Of a stretch of 37,959 nucleotides of DNA, positions 23,261 through 30,667 are shown piece by piece (position 1 is the stretch's first letter; every line of letters starts with the position of its first letter). The DNA is from a virus. The DNA lies in IMG/VR virus record IMGVR_UViG_3300033048_000145, positions 1-37,959 of that record; one strand, given 5' to 3'. The position numbers and the translations under genes are program-made. The notes beneath the pieces are model-generated. The model searched no databases. It was not told the origin of the DNA and was given only the letters and a program-made list of their open reading frames with translations.

Positions 23261-24924
23261 CTGATCCGGTAGCCTTCTGTTACTGATGTGGATGGGCGGC
23301 GACCTGTTGTGGCAATCTCACCACCTGATGATGCGCCGCCTGAATACTGAATGCCAAAATGCCACAACATATCCAGACAATCAGGTCCGTCATCATGGTC
23401 GGCATTTGGCCATTGCTGAAGCTGATCAATCAATGTCGTCTGCGTCGGATTGATGCGGATCAAACCTTCCTTGATCGGAGGCTGCAAGCGCTCGATGCGC
23501 AAATCTTTATCTGTAAATGGAGTGACCGGCATTGCAGGCAACGACACATGGTTTTTCGCAGCTTCTTTCATCAGGGTTGTGCGCAAGAACTCTTGAAACT
23601 GCACCGCTTCAACGAACCACAGGTGGCACTGATATTCCCGTTGCAGCTGGATCGTTTCGCTGATGATGACATCGGGAAGGCGTTTTCTGATTGAGGCAAC
23701 CAGAAGATCCATGGTGCCATTGTCTGGATTAAACCCGCCGATTAGAATTGCGGATGGGTCACGGCCTTTGGACTTCTTTCCCAACGATGGATCAATTGCA
23801 CCAAAATGGATCAGCTTGGGCAATCGCTGCACCCAATAGACGATATCGCCAAATGGGTTGTTCTCTGAAATCGGTTTGTTCTGGTATTCGGTTGCAAAGC
23901 TGGAATGGCTGTTGGCGCGCTTGGCCATCAAAAAATGCAGTGGTTGCATGGACGGCCAATTGACCACAGCACCTTTGTCCATTTCAGATTGTCGGTGCTT
24001 GTAGAATGCATGTGCCGCATCTGGCCCGTCATTGTGGTAAACCTCTTCAAAGGCGTCCCACAAATCCATGCGATCCGGCCAAGACATGATCGCCTGAAAC
24101 TTGGTGGTGTTCCATGCAGCGGCTTTTGCCTTGCGCGATAGTACGGCGTCAAAATGCAAAATGGTGCCGACATAAATAATCTTCAAAGAGCCATCGGGCG
24201 GACCCACTTCAGAGACCGCCTTATCAACCCAGCTTTCTAACTTTCTGCGCTGTTCTGGCGATCTAACGCTATCGTCATTTTCCAGATCATCCAGAAACAC
24301 CAGACCGGGGCGAAACGGGCCATGGCGACGACCACGCACTTTTTGGTTCGCGCCCAACCCTTCAACGCGAATATCGTTTTTGGTGACAATTTCACCCTCA
24401 CGCCAAACGCGGCCAGCCCCACAGGCGGCGGGGAAATCATGTGCAAGACGCGGATTGGTGGTCAGCTCGGATTTGATCGCCTCAATCAACAAGGCGGCTT
24501 GGCTGTAGACATCACAGATTTCGAGAATGTATTTTTCCAAACCCAAGGCGATCACATAAAGCGCGCCACCCAAAGATAGGTGGGTTGATTTGGATGATCC
24601 ACGCGGGGCAACAAAGCATTCCTTGGCACCCTTTTGCTTGTTGCCGTCCATGGCATACATCACTTCAGGAAACCGCTTGAAAACAGAGGTGTGGAATAGG
24701 CTGGCATCGCCCTTCACATAATGGGGCAAATAGGTTTCTACAAAAAACTGAAACCCAGTCGTTTTGTCGTTAACTTTTTTGATCCGCTCCGATCTGCTTT
24801 TGGGATCAGACGGGAAGGCATCAACTGACAGCTCAACCCAACGATCCAGTGACGCGGCATGTGCGGCCACCGCTTCCCGAAACTGTGCGGGCGTTAGATT
24901 GGATTGTAATTTGGGGCGCTTCAT
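23257..24924 (-). CDS. Terminase large subunit (Mu gp28-like)
   Basis: This 555-residue protein is the packaging motor. Walker A is A-P-R-G-S-S-K-S-T at residues 106-114 and Walker B is L-V-F-L-D-D at 208-213. The nuclease domain begins with G-A-I-D-P-S (D378), and a late H-D-D-G-P-D-C-L-D segment supplies acidic metal ligands. It cuts and pumps DNA into proheads. In Mu-like phages this is headful packaging starting in host DNA next to the prophage end. It overlaps the DUF1804 gene and the portal fusion by 4 nt each (ATGA). Confidence 0.92.
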   Translation of the reverse strand: MKRPKLQSNLTPAQFREAVAAHAASLDRWVELSVDAFPSDPKSRSERIKKVNDKTTGFQFFVETYLPHYVKGDASLFHTSVFKRFPEVMYAMDGNKQKGAKECFVAPRGSSKSTHLSLGGALYVIALGLEKYILEICDVYSQAALLIEAIKSELTTNPRLAHDFPAACGAGRVWREGEIVTKNDIRVEGLGANQKVRGRRHGPFRPGLVFLDDLENDDSVRSPEQRRKLESWVDKAVSEVGPPDGSLKIIYVGTILHFDAVLSRKAKAAAWNTTKFQAIMSWPDRMDLWDAFEEVYHNDGPDAAHAFYKHRQSEMDKGAVVNWPSMQPLHFLMAKRANSHSSFATEYQNKPISENNPFGDIVYWVQRLPKLIHFGAIDPSLGKKSKGRDPSAILIGGFNPDNGTMDLLVASIRKRLPDVIISETIQLQREYQCHLWFVEAVQFQEFLRTTLMKEAAKNHVSLPAMPVTPFTDKDLRIERLQPPIKEGLIRINPTQTTLIDQLQQWPNADHDDGPDCLDMLWHFGIQYSGGASSGGEIATTGRRPSTSVTEGYRIR

Positions 24925-25439
24925 CCGTATGCCTCAACAAGATGTTCCACGAATGGTTCGGAAATTTGCAGCATGATTGACGCATGTTCGGGGTAATCAT
25001 CCCGGACAAACTCCATAAGGCGCTTGATCACATCTTGTGCCACACCCAACTCTGAAATCTTTGGCGCGAGCTTGCCCGCTGATGTGGTCATCTTGGTCAT
25101 GGCATCGGCCAGCGATGTCATCATCGAAATCCGATCCTTGATGGACATCCGGTCATCAGGTTTTTTCAGGCCATCGGCTTTCAAATCTTCAATGGCCGAT
25201 TGCGCCATGATCATGAACTCTTCAACCACAGTGGTGATCACAGCATCCAAGCCTTGGCCCGCGATCATATGGGCGGCGCGCGCGGTTTCCCAATCATCGC
25301 CAAGCTTCTTGGCCGCGCGTTTCCAGCGGCCAATCGTGTTGGCCGATACGCCAACTTTCATGCCGATCATGCCCAAAGGTTTGCGCTTGTAAATGAATTC
25401 GGAACGGGCGGCCCGTTTTTTGTCACTGTCAGTCGCCAT
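24921..25439 (-). CDS. DUF1804 protein, probable terminase small subunit (Mu gp27-like)
   Basis: This 172-residue protein begins with a basic helix-turn-helix segment (residues 12-45, with G-V-S-A-N-T-I-G-R-W-K). It is followed by a helical region with a D-A-M-T-K-M-T-T-S region near residue 115 and an acidic C-terminal helix. This is the DUF1804 pattern found directly upstream of the large terminase in Mu-like phages, where it acts as the DNA-recognition subunit. The internal ATG encoding M-A-T-D-S is chosen. It overlaps the stop of the preceding small membrane gene by 11 nt. Confidence 0.82.
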   Translation of the reverse strand: MATDSDKKRAARSEFIYKRKPLGMIGMKVGVSANTIGRWKRAAKKLGDDWETARAAHMIAGQGLDAVITTVVEEFMIMAQSAIEDLKADGLKKPDDRMSIKDRISMMTSLADAMTKMTTSAGKLAPKISELGVAQDVIKRLMEFVRDDYPEHASIMLQISEPFVEHLVEAYG

Positions 25440-25614
25440 TGGCCACCACCTCGCGTTCAAATAAATCTTTCATGCACTCATATTGAGCGCCGGTGATGGT
25501 GAGTGTTGCGGGCGATGCCGTATTGCTCACCCCTTGGAAATACCCGCCCCACGCCGCAATGATTGCCAGCCCAATTGCGGTGCCGATTGTCACTTGTGAA
25601 GCGCGGGTTTTCAT
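25429..25614 (-). CDS. Small single-helix membrane protein of the lysis region
   Basis: This 61-residue protein has a basic start (M-K-T-R), one hydrophobic helix at about residues 9-25 and a soluble acidic tail with one cysteine. The start ATG overlaps the stop of the holin-like gene (TGATG). It may be a second holin component or antiholin. No family was recognised. Its tail could face the periplasm (N-in topology, by the positive-inside rule). Confidence 0.6.
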   Translation of the reverse strand: MKTRASQVTIGTAIGLAIIAAWGGYFQGVSNTASPATLTITGAQYECMKDLFEREVVANGD

Positions 25615-25868
25615 CACTCGACACCTGCCAATTTTTTGATCCATTCAGCCAATGCGCCGGTGACGGCTCCATAGGCGGCAAGGATTGATCCAACAATCAG
25701 CAGGATGTTGCGGATGGATGTTCCAAGCCAACCCAAGGCGATTAAGCCCTGATGTGCGCGAACGAGCATCTTTAAAGCTTTGGCTTCATCTTCGGTTAGA
25801 ACGTGGCCAGCCGTCCGATCCTTCAATCCTTTGATTGTGGTTTCTTCTGAATTTGTGGTCATGTTCAT
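25614..25868 (-). CDS. Putative holin (single-TM)
   Basis: This 84-residue protein has a soluble N-terminal helix region of about 40 residues, followed by one hydrophobic segment at about 51-72 (I-L-L-I-V-G-S-I-L-A-A-Y-G-A-V) and a short basic end. Size, position next to the spanins and endolysin, and coupling to another small membrane protein suggest a holin that permeabilises the inner membrane at lysis. No specific holin family could be assigned. Confidence 0.6.
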   Translation of the reverse strand: MNMTTNSEETTIKGLKDRTAGHVLTEDEAKALKMLVRAHQGLIALGWLGTSIRNILLIVGSILAAYGAVTGALAEWIKKLAGVE

Positions 25869-25876
25869 TCCAATAG

Positions 25877-26167
25877 TTAAAGTTTTTCAACGGCGCGATA
25901 TTGACGGACAACGCGCTGATGTTTTTGGGTGCAATCAGCAAGGGCAACGCGGGTATCGGCAAGGATTTCCCGAGCATCTACGCCCACAGGAACGCCGGGG
26001 TCAGAGCAGTGTTTTTTGTCGGCGGGCAAAAGGCGAGGGATTACGATCTTGATTGGTTCCACCAGTGGGGCTTGGCGTTCACTTTCCGATGCGCCGCAAC
26101 CGCCCAGCATCATCATCGCTAAGAAAACAGCCATTTGGCCGCTCGGAAATATCTTGTTTAAAGGCAT
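25877..26167 (-). CDS. Putative outer-membrane spanin (Rz1-like lipoprotein)
   Basis: This 96-residue protein has a signal sequence ending in M-M-M-L-G-G-C, a good lipobox, with the modified Cys near residue 24. A proline-containing periplasmic part follows. Its start lies inside the Rz-like gene in another frame (88-nt overlap), which is the classic Rz/Rz1 nested arrangement. o-spanins join i-spanins to fuse the two membranes at lysis. The ATG encoding M-P-L-N-K is preferred to the upstream GTG or ATG. Confidence 0.75.
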   Translation of the reverse strand: MPLNKIFPSGQMAVFLAMMMLGGCGASESERQAPLVEPIKIVIPRLLPADKKHCSDPGVPVGVDAREILADTRVALADCTQKHQRVVRQYRAVEKL

Positions 26168-26474
26168 TGGCTTCACCTCTCCATTGTTCAATCGTTGCGG
26201 CGTCTTCTGTGCCTCGTTGCTCTGAGTTCAGACGCACATTTTCCACAGCCGCCAGCGACCCAGAAAGGCGCTCAAGCTCGCGACGTTGGGCCGCAACCGT
26301 GTTTGTGAGGGTGGCCGTGGCGCATTTGGTTTTCTGATGTTCTACGCCCTTGAAATAGGCCGCGCCCGTTGCTGCCATAAACACGGCAACAGCCAGAACC
26401 GGCAAGGTGCCGCCACCAAGAACGGACTTGAATGCGGTCCCTGCAAATTGGCGTAAGGCGAGGGCGGCAATCAT
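26079..26474 (-). CDS. Putative inner-membrane spanin (Rz-like)
   Basis: This 131-residue protein has an N-terminal transmembrane helix at about residues 23-42, then a long helical periplasmic part with heptad-like A/L/E/R repeats (residues 45-105), and ends with G-C-F-L-S-D-D-D-A-G-R-L-R. This end is similar to that of many Rz-like proteins. It overlaps the amidase by 4 nt and carries the Rz1-like gene in another frame. Together the two would form the spanin complex. Confidence 0.75.
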   Translation of the reverse strand: MIAALALRQFAGTAFKSVLGGGTLPVLAVAVFMAATGAAYFKGVEHQKTKCATATLTNTVAAQRRELERLSGSLAAVENVRLNSEQRGTEDAATIEQWRGEANAFKQDISERPNGCFLSDDDAGRLRRIGK

Positions 26475-27511
26475 AGTGTTTTACCTGTGCGGGCATCATC
26501 ACGCCGTGCGCGCCCCGCCTTGATGGCTTGCAGCAAGACGATAACGCCGCCAACGACGACAACCACGCCGATCCACGGGCCAAGTGATTTAAGGATGCCT
26601 TCATAGACCCCGACATTGCGCGCTAGGCGTGACACCATGCCGGTGTTTTCTTCAAGGACGGCCAAGACACCACCAGCGGTGAAGGTGCTGCCCATCAAAC
26701 CCTGTGCCATTGAGGCTTGGGCAATGCGTGATCCATCCAGCGCCAGACCAGCAACCGTTTTGGATGTGCGGGCCTGACTAAGCACACGCGGGCTTGCCTC
26801 TGAGAGGGCTTCATAGGTGGCGTCACCAACCTTGCCATCCTCAATCAGGTGGTTGTCAGCTTGGAACGCCAGAACCGCCGTGCGGAGCAAGCCACCAAAG
26901 TCACTATCAATGGCACCAACCGGATAACCCAGCTGCGTCAATTCCTCTTGCAGGAAACGAACCGCAATGCCCTGCGCTCCATAAACCAGCATTGGACGCC
27001 CAGACGGGTTCGCTTCGGGTTCCTCAAGATTAGACAAATCACCCAGATCAACGATGCGGGCACCTTTTTTCGTGCGCACATCACCCAAGCGCCCGGCGTT
27101 ATCAAGCTTCAGGATCGACGTGTAATCAATCACAGGGCAGGTCTTATTTGCCACCTCACGATGCCCGTGAAACGTCACCTTGCCGCCATAGGCTTGATTA
27201 ATCTGGAAACAGACCTCAATCAGCCAATCCGTTTGAGCTTTGGTGAATTTACCTTCCACCAGACCATGCAGACAGATAGCGATTGATCCGCGATTGTGAC
27301 CTTTTTGCGCTGCCGGGGTTTTGTTCATGGGGCGACCGATTTCACCCTCGCCACTTTTGCGGCAGAACAGGTGATAGCCAACGCCAGACCATCCATTCGC
27401 CTTGTGCCAAGCATCCATGGTTGCAACATTGTCATGATCGGGATTGTCGCTGGCCGAACAGTGGATGAACACTTTTGTGACGGGGCGGTTTGGTTTTTTG
27501 AACTGAAACAT
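26471..27511 (-). CDS. Endolysin: N-acetylmuramoyl-L-alanine amidase with PG-binding domain and C-terminal TM
   Basis: This 346-residue protein carries an amidase_2 domain in residues 1-140, with F-I-H-C-S near residue 15 and F-H-G-H-R-E-V-A-N-K-T-C-P near residues 122-134 supplying the zinc ligands. A peptidoglycan-binding repeat follows at about 175-240 (V-R-F-L-Q-E-E-L-x-x-L-G-Y). The C-terminus has a strong transmembrane helix at about residues 310-330 and a basic tail. There is no signal peptide, so a C-terminal anchor may localise it. It cleaves the cell wall at lysis. The ATG encoding M-F-Q-F-K has AAAGG upstream. Confidence 0.88.
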   Translation of the reverse strand: MFQFKKPNRPVTKVFIHCSASDNPDHDNVATMDAWHKANGWSGVGYHLFCRKSGEGEIGRPMNKTPAAQKGHNRGSIAICLHGLVEGKFTKAQTDWLIEVCFQINQAYGGKVTFHGHREVANKTCPVIDYTSILKLDNAGRLGDVRTKKGARIVDLGDLSNLEEPEANPSGRPMLVYGAQGIAVRFLQEELTQLGYPVGAIDSDFGGLLRTAVLAFQADNHLIEDGKVGDATYEALSEASPRVLSQARTSKTVAGLALDGSRIAQASMAQGLMGSTFTAGGVLAVLEENTGMVSRLARNVGVYEGILKSLGPWIGVVVVVGGVIVLLQAIKAGRARRDDARTGKTL

Positions 27512-27563
27512 GCTGGACCTTTCGCGGAAAACTTCCCCGCCAAGGTCGCTTATTTTCGGACAC

Positions 27564-27587
27564 AAAAAAGGCGGACGTTTGTCCGCC
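27564..27587 (-). terminator. Hairpin with T-run, copy 4 of 4 (end of early/middle operon)
   Basis: The minus strand reads GGCGGAC-AAAC-GTCCGCC followed by six T. It lies between the Mor-like activator and the lysis cassette, where an early operon should end and middle or late transcription begin. Confidence 0.8.
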
Positions 27588-27614
27588 CGCCAGTTGGATC
27601 ATCTGGTTAGGAGA

Positions 27615-28013
27615 TCAATCAAACATGTCCAGCTGATTGCTTTCTTTTGGTTCTGTATTGGCCAAACGCCGCACATGGCGTTGGGTGATGTTCAGTTCCA
27701 GCGCAATTTGCCAGCGCCTAAAACCACGGCTCTGTAGCGCGTCAATTTGCACCTTCAGCCGCTTGCCTGACAGGGACATCGGAACATGAATTGTATCCTC
27801 TGGGCAGAACCTGCACAGCATCAATGCGTAATCTTCACCCAAGGCCATCAACTTGTGATCAGGCTTCAATTTGTGAGGGATGCGCAGTTCGACCCCGGCG
27901 AAATGTTCAACCAGAGCAAAGACCACGCCCATGCCCAAGCTTTCCGCAATATCTTGGATGGATTTCGGCAACGTGTCGAAATCCGGTAGACCTGAATTAT
28001 GACCAATATTCAT
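27615..28013 (-). CDS. Mor-like transcriptional activator
   Basis: This 132-residue protein has the Mor/C-family layout: an N-terminal helical part (G-M-G-V-V-F-A-L-V-E-H-F near residue 27), the short beta strand E-L-R-I-P near residue 42, and a C-terminal helix-turn-helix with F-R-R-W-Q-I-A-L-E-L-N-I-T-Q-R-H-V-R-R-L (residues 98-117). In Mu, Mor and C activate middle and late promoters. Only one such gene is present, so it probably drives the lysis, head and tail genes. It is the last gene of the early operon and overlaps its neighbour by ATGA. Confidence 0.8.
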   Translation of the reverse strand: MNIGHNSGLPDFDTLPKSIQDIAESLGMGVVFALVEHFAGVELRIPHKLKPDHKLMALGEDYALMLCRFCPEDTIHVPMSLSGKRLKVQIDALQSRGFRRWQIALELNITQRHVRRLANTEPKESNQLDMFD

Positions 28014-28213
28014 AGCTGTACCGCTCGCGATAATTCGTTTTCAAGTTGCAATATTTCGGTGGTTAATCGGGTTAGCCGATCTTGCATGATCACCCGTCTG
28101 TGCGCCATTGGGCCAAGGCACGACATCCGGTCTGATAACAGCACACGGCGCGTTTCCAAGCTTTCCAGCTTGCGGATCGTTTCCCGATCAAAAAGGGGAA
28201 GCGATCCAAGCAT
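28010..28213 (-). CDS. Hypothetical small coiled-coil protein
   Basis: This 67-residue protein of unknown function is largely one basic helix with leucines at heptad spacing (R-L-T-R-L-T-T-E-I-L-Q-L-E-N-E-L), probably a coiled coil. It has stop-start overlaps on both sides (TGATG upstream, ATGA downstream), showing it is translated. Its place beside the activator suggests a regulatory helper, but that is only positional inference. Confidence 0.65.
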   Translation of the reverse strand: MLGSLPLFDRETIRKLESLETRRVLLSDRMSCLGPMAHRRVIMQDRLTRLTTEILQLENELSRAVQL

Positions 28214-28488
28214 CAGCCCAGCACCTCAAACATGTCAGGGGTGTTTAGGCATCGGGGTGTTGGTGCTTCCTGATTATCAGTAAACTGATATCCGGTGCAG
28301 GTTGGGCGATTATCAACATAGCACCATTCCAACGGATATTCATCGTCGTAAGCATCAAAATTCATAGCCGCACCATGGGTTGGGCAACCTTCCTCCTGAT
28401 CCCACCATTGGCAAGACGCACACCATGCCGCGAAAAAGGTATCACCTTCGGTCGCATTGGATGGGCTATATGGCAGATCGCCACTCAT
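28213..28488 (-). CDS. Cysteine-rich hypothetical protein
   Basis: This 91-residue acidic protein has six cysteines: C-A-S-C near residue 23, G-C-P-T-H near residue 34, C-Y near 56, C-T near 64 and C near 80. The spacing C-x2-C-x8-C-x2-H suggests a small zinc-binding fold. It is tightly overlapped on both sides within the early operon. No family is recognised. Small acidic cysteine-rich early proteins often act on host proteins, but no target can be named. Confidence 0.65.
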   Translation of the reverse strand: MSGDLPYSPSNATEGDTFFAAWCASCQWWDQEEGCPTHGAAMNFDAYDDEYPLEWCYVDNRPTCTGYQFTDNQEAPTPRCLNTPDMFEVLG

Positions 28489-28919
28489 TTGCCCTTCACC
28501 TTCCCACGTTTCTCCATGGATTTCAGGGTTTCGATGATCGGCGATGCCTGATCGTATGTGAGGAAATCAGGATCATCTATCCGCGCCCCGCGCTTTTCGG
28601 TTTGGGCCGCAACAAAGCTGCGCAGGGCTTTTTTCGAGCCATCATCAATTACACCCAATTTGGCACATGCCGACCAGAGCGCGTGGATCAGGCGAACATA
28701 TTTCTTGCTTGAAAACCCAGCTTTATTACCCACTGATTTACCACCGCGTTTGATTTTAAAGCCCTTGGCCTTGAAATCATCCACAACGGCCAACCGCTGG
28801 GCTTCGGACATGGCGCGAAGTGACCGTTTTCCGGTCACCCGCTCCAAGGCGTCACGATAGGTTTCATCATCAAGCCCCAAGTCTTTCTTGGCGATGTTGA
28901 TCACGGCAAAGGTGTTCAT
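28485..28919 (-). CDS. GemA-like regulator (Mu gp16, DUF1018)
   Basis: This 144-residue protein has the family pattern I-N-I-A-K-K-D-L-G-L-D-D-E-T-Y-R-D-A-L-E near residue 6, then A-M-S-E-A-Q-R near 33, and Y-V-R-L-I-H-A-L-W near residue 74. GemA of Mu alters host gene expression and DNA topology early in infection. A much longer reading frame extends upstream, but the ATG encoding M-N-T-F is chosen because it overlaps the stop of the small upstream gene (ATGA) and the upstream extension covers two other small genes. Confidence 0.88.
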   Translation of the reverse strand: MNTFAVINIAKKDLGLDDETYRDALERVTGKRSLRAMSEAQRLAVVDDFKAKGFKIKRGGKSVGNKAGFSSKKYVRLIHALWSACAKLGVIDDGSKKALRSFVAAQTEKRGARIDDPDFLTYDQASPIIETLKSMEKRGKVKGK

Positions 28920-29080
28920 TCGGCCTCTCCTTTTTTCCACCCGTCCCAAGCGGCCATCAATTTCGCAAGGCCGAATGACATTAGCCAGACAGCGGCTTCG
29001 ATCCCGCACCAACCAATGCGCAAACCGGCACCGGAACATGTAGCAATCGTTGCAATTTTCATCATCAATTCCGGCGTCAT
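28916..29080 (-). CDS. Hypothetical small protein with one hydrophobic segment
   Basis: This 54-residue protein is not recognised. It has a moderately hydrophobic stretch of about residues 8-38 with two cysteines and a W-rich lysine-containing end. GGGAAAGGTGG precedes the ATG, and the ends overlap the neighbouring genes (ATGA on both sides), which supports translation. Confidence 0.6.
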   Translation of the reverse strand: MTPELMMKIATIATCSGAGLRIGWCGIEAAVWLMSFGLAKLMAAWDGWKKGEAE

Positions 29081-29208
29081 TTTTCCACCTTTCCCTGACA
29101 GGCCAATTGGTGCGCGGCCAAGCCCTTTTGCCCGCGCACAGCTTTGTTGCAATTCGGACAAACTGTTTTCTTGCCCTTGCTATCCATTTTTGTGGTTCTC
29201 GCACCCAT
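29077..29208 (-). CDS. Mini C2HC zinc-finger-like protein (43 residues)
   Basis: Between DUF3164 and the next small gene, the minus strand encodes 43 residues starting M-G-A-R-T-T-K. They contain C-P-N-C near residue 17, then H and C five residues apart near residues 33-37 (H-Q-L-A-C). The pattern C-x2-C-x12-H-x3-C plus many lysines suggests a tiny nucleic-acid-binding zinc finger. Its stop overlaps the next ATG (ATGA). It starts two bases after the DUF3164 stop, so it sits perfectly in the operon. Confidence 0.72.
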   Translation of the reverse strand: MGARTTKMDSKGKKTVCPNCNKAVRGQKGLAAHQLACQGKVEK

Positions 29209-29210
29209 GA

Positions 29211-29843
29211 TTACACCTTCGCCAGATCAAGAAGAATACGCTGTTCACGCTCTTCATTCGGCTTGGAATTAGGATCGACATTGTAGAAGTTCACATAGGT
29301 GGTGGCGCTATCGCGACAAATAGCTTCATCAATTGCGAGCATGGCGCGTTCCCAAAGCGGATCATCGAACCGGTGTTCACGCAATCCCAAGATGCCGCCC
29401 GTATCAATCCGGCCTTTGGTGTTCAGCTTGAACACCTTCTCAACGATATCGCGGATAGCATCTGATCCACCCTTGGCCAATTCAGCTTCCATAAACTCTT
29501 CGATCAGCGCCTTGGCCGCTTCCAGTTCGGGGCCAAACGAGATGTGCTTTGAAACCGTCATTTTGACCATCAACCGACCACAGGCAGAACGTAAAGTGAG
29601 GTTGCCTTCAGCACCGCCTTTTTTCACGCCGTGATCTTCCAGCATCATCACCCGTGCGGCAATCATTTCAGCAAGAGCGGTGTGTTTGAACTTGGTCAAC
29701 CACTCACTGTATCTGGTGGCCCTTTCACAAAGCCCAACAACAACGTCATGCTCGATCTGTTTTTCTGGTGGTAGCTTGTCATAAGAAATCATGCTGCCAT
29801 CTGGACGTTCAATCATCCCGTCAGGGTCTACATGGGTGTTCAT
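29211..29843 (-). CDS. DUF3164 family protein
   Basis: This 210-residue protein fits DUF3164. It has an N-terminal polar part, a central helix with E-M-I-A-A-R-V-M-M-L near residue 59, and a conserved G-N-L-T-L-R-S-A-C-G-R near residue 79. The late region D-T-G-G-I-L-G-L-R near residue 145 is followed by A-M-L-A-I-D-E-A-I. The family is common in the early operons of Mu-like phages, with unknown biochemical function. It overlaps the upstream gene by 4 nt. Confidence 0.85.
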   Translation of the reverse strand: MNTHVDPDGMIERPDGSMISYDKLPPEKQIEHDVVVGLCERATRYSEWLTKFKHTALAEMIAARVMMLEDHGVKKGGAEGNLTLRSACGRLMVKMTVSKHISFGPELEAAKALIEEFMEAELAKGGSDAIRDIVEKVFKLNTKGRIDTGGILGLREHRFDDPLWERAMLAIDEAICRDSATTYVNFYNVDPNSKPNEEREQRILLDLAKV

Positions 29844-30058
29844 AGGGTCTCCAATTCTGTGTTGTGGGGGTGGGGGTGATAATCATCGGCACCGCGTGTC
29901 ATCGGGCCGGTGTAGTCTTCAAGGTAAACGTCAGCGATGAACGCCAGCGCCATAATCTCTTCCATGGATGTCTCGGATACACCTTGGACACCGCGATGTT
30001 TGATCCGCGTTTTTGCGCGGGCGGCCAAGAGCGTTAAGGTCAAAGGATCAGCGATCAT
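29840..30058 (-). CDS. Hypothetical early protein
   Basis: This 72-residue protein is not recognised. It has a helical N-terminal half with arginines and lysines (A-A-R-A-K-T-R-I-K-H-R) and an acidic, histidine-rich end (H-P-H-P-H). It overlaps both neighbours by ATGA, which supports translation as part of the early operon. Confidence 0.62.
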   Translation of the reverse strand: MIADPLTLTLLAARAKTRIKHRGVQGVSETSMEEIMALAFIADVYLEDYTGPMTRGADDYHPHPHNTELETL

Positions 30059-30312
30059 TGTGCATCCTCTTCATGGTCTGTGCCGCCAATTACTAAAAGT
30101 TGGGGGGCCACTTTGGGCTTGTTCAAGACATGCGGGATGCCTTTTTCCGCACAAAGCGCGGCTTCAAGGTGGACCGCACTATCAGCCAACAACATCATCA
30201 TGCCGACAAATTTTGCGACATCATTTGGATAATATGGCATGTCGTGCTGGCATTCATCTTCCATCATTTTTGCGACAGCCAATATTTTGGAGCTAAGGGC
30301 GCGATCAGGCAT
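30055..30312 (-). CDS. Hypothetical early protein
   Basis: This 85-residue protein of unknown function starts with M-P-D-R-A-L-S-S-K, preceded by GAGGAGA. A helical part containing C-Q-H-D-M-P-Y-Y (residues 22-29) and a methionine-rich helix (V-G-M-M-M-L-L-A) follow, with an acidic end. The longer frame upstream is excluded because it would lie inside the helix-turn-helix gene. It overlaps both neighbours. Confidence 0.62.
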   Translation of the reverse strand: MPDRALSSKILAVAKMMEDECQHDMPYYPNDVAKFVGMMMLLADSAVHLEAALCAEKGIPHVLNKPKVAPQLLVIGGTDHEEDAQ

Positions 30313-30667
30313 GGCATTTCTCCTCTTCAAGTGAATGAAAGCTATTGGGGCATCCTGAGCGACAGGCCACCCAATGGCGTAAGGCATTGGGATCAGATGT
30401 CGGCATCGGGCGGGATTGAAAATCGCCACATTTTGCTTGTGCCAATTCACATCCCAAAAACGGGCATTGAACCAATTCGGTGAAAGCGGCGATCACTTTG
30501 GCGGCAATCCGATCTGTGCCGCCGTTGTATGCGCCAGAAAGCACCAGCGAGATGGTTGGGCGGCTGTAGCCCAGCTGGCGGGCAACATCGCTAATAGATG
30601 TCTTTTTGATCTCGTCTTGCAAAACCTGAAACCAAGGCTGGGCGCTCAATTCTTCTAAGCGTGACAT
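30305..30667 (-). CDS. Helix-turn-helix protein with cysteine cluster
   Basis: This 120-residue protein has a clear helix-turn-helix at residues 25-45 (I-S-D-V-A-R-Q-L-G-Y-S-R-P-T-I-S-L-V-L), of the Cro/LacI type. It then has a cysteine-containing tail: C-P-F-L-G-C near residue 68, C near 80, and C-R-S-G-C near residues 101-105. The cysteines could hold a zinc ion or iron-sulfur cluster. It overlaps its upstream neighbour by 13 nt. It may tune early transcription or respond to redox state. Both ideas are inference. Confidence 0.75.
   Translation of the reverse strand: MSRLEELSAQPWFQVLQDEIKKTSISDVARQLGYSRPTISLVLSGAYNGGTDRIAAKVIAAFTELVQCPFLGCELAQAKCGDFQSRPMPTSDPNALRHWVACRSGCPNSFHSLEEEKCHA

Noticed and set aside
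28920-29204. Long upstream extension of the GemA reading frame
   Set aside because: It covers two small genes in other frames that have proper starts and overlaps. The family start is at M-N-T-F.
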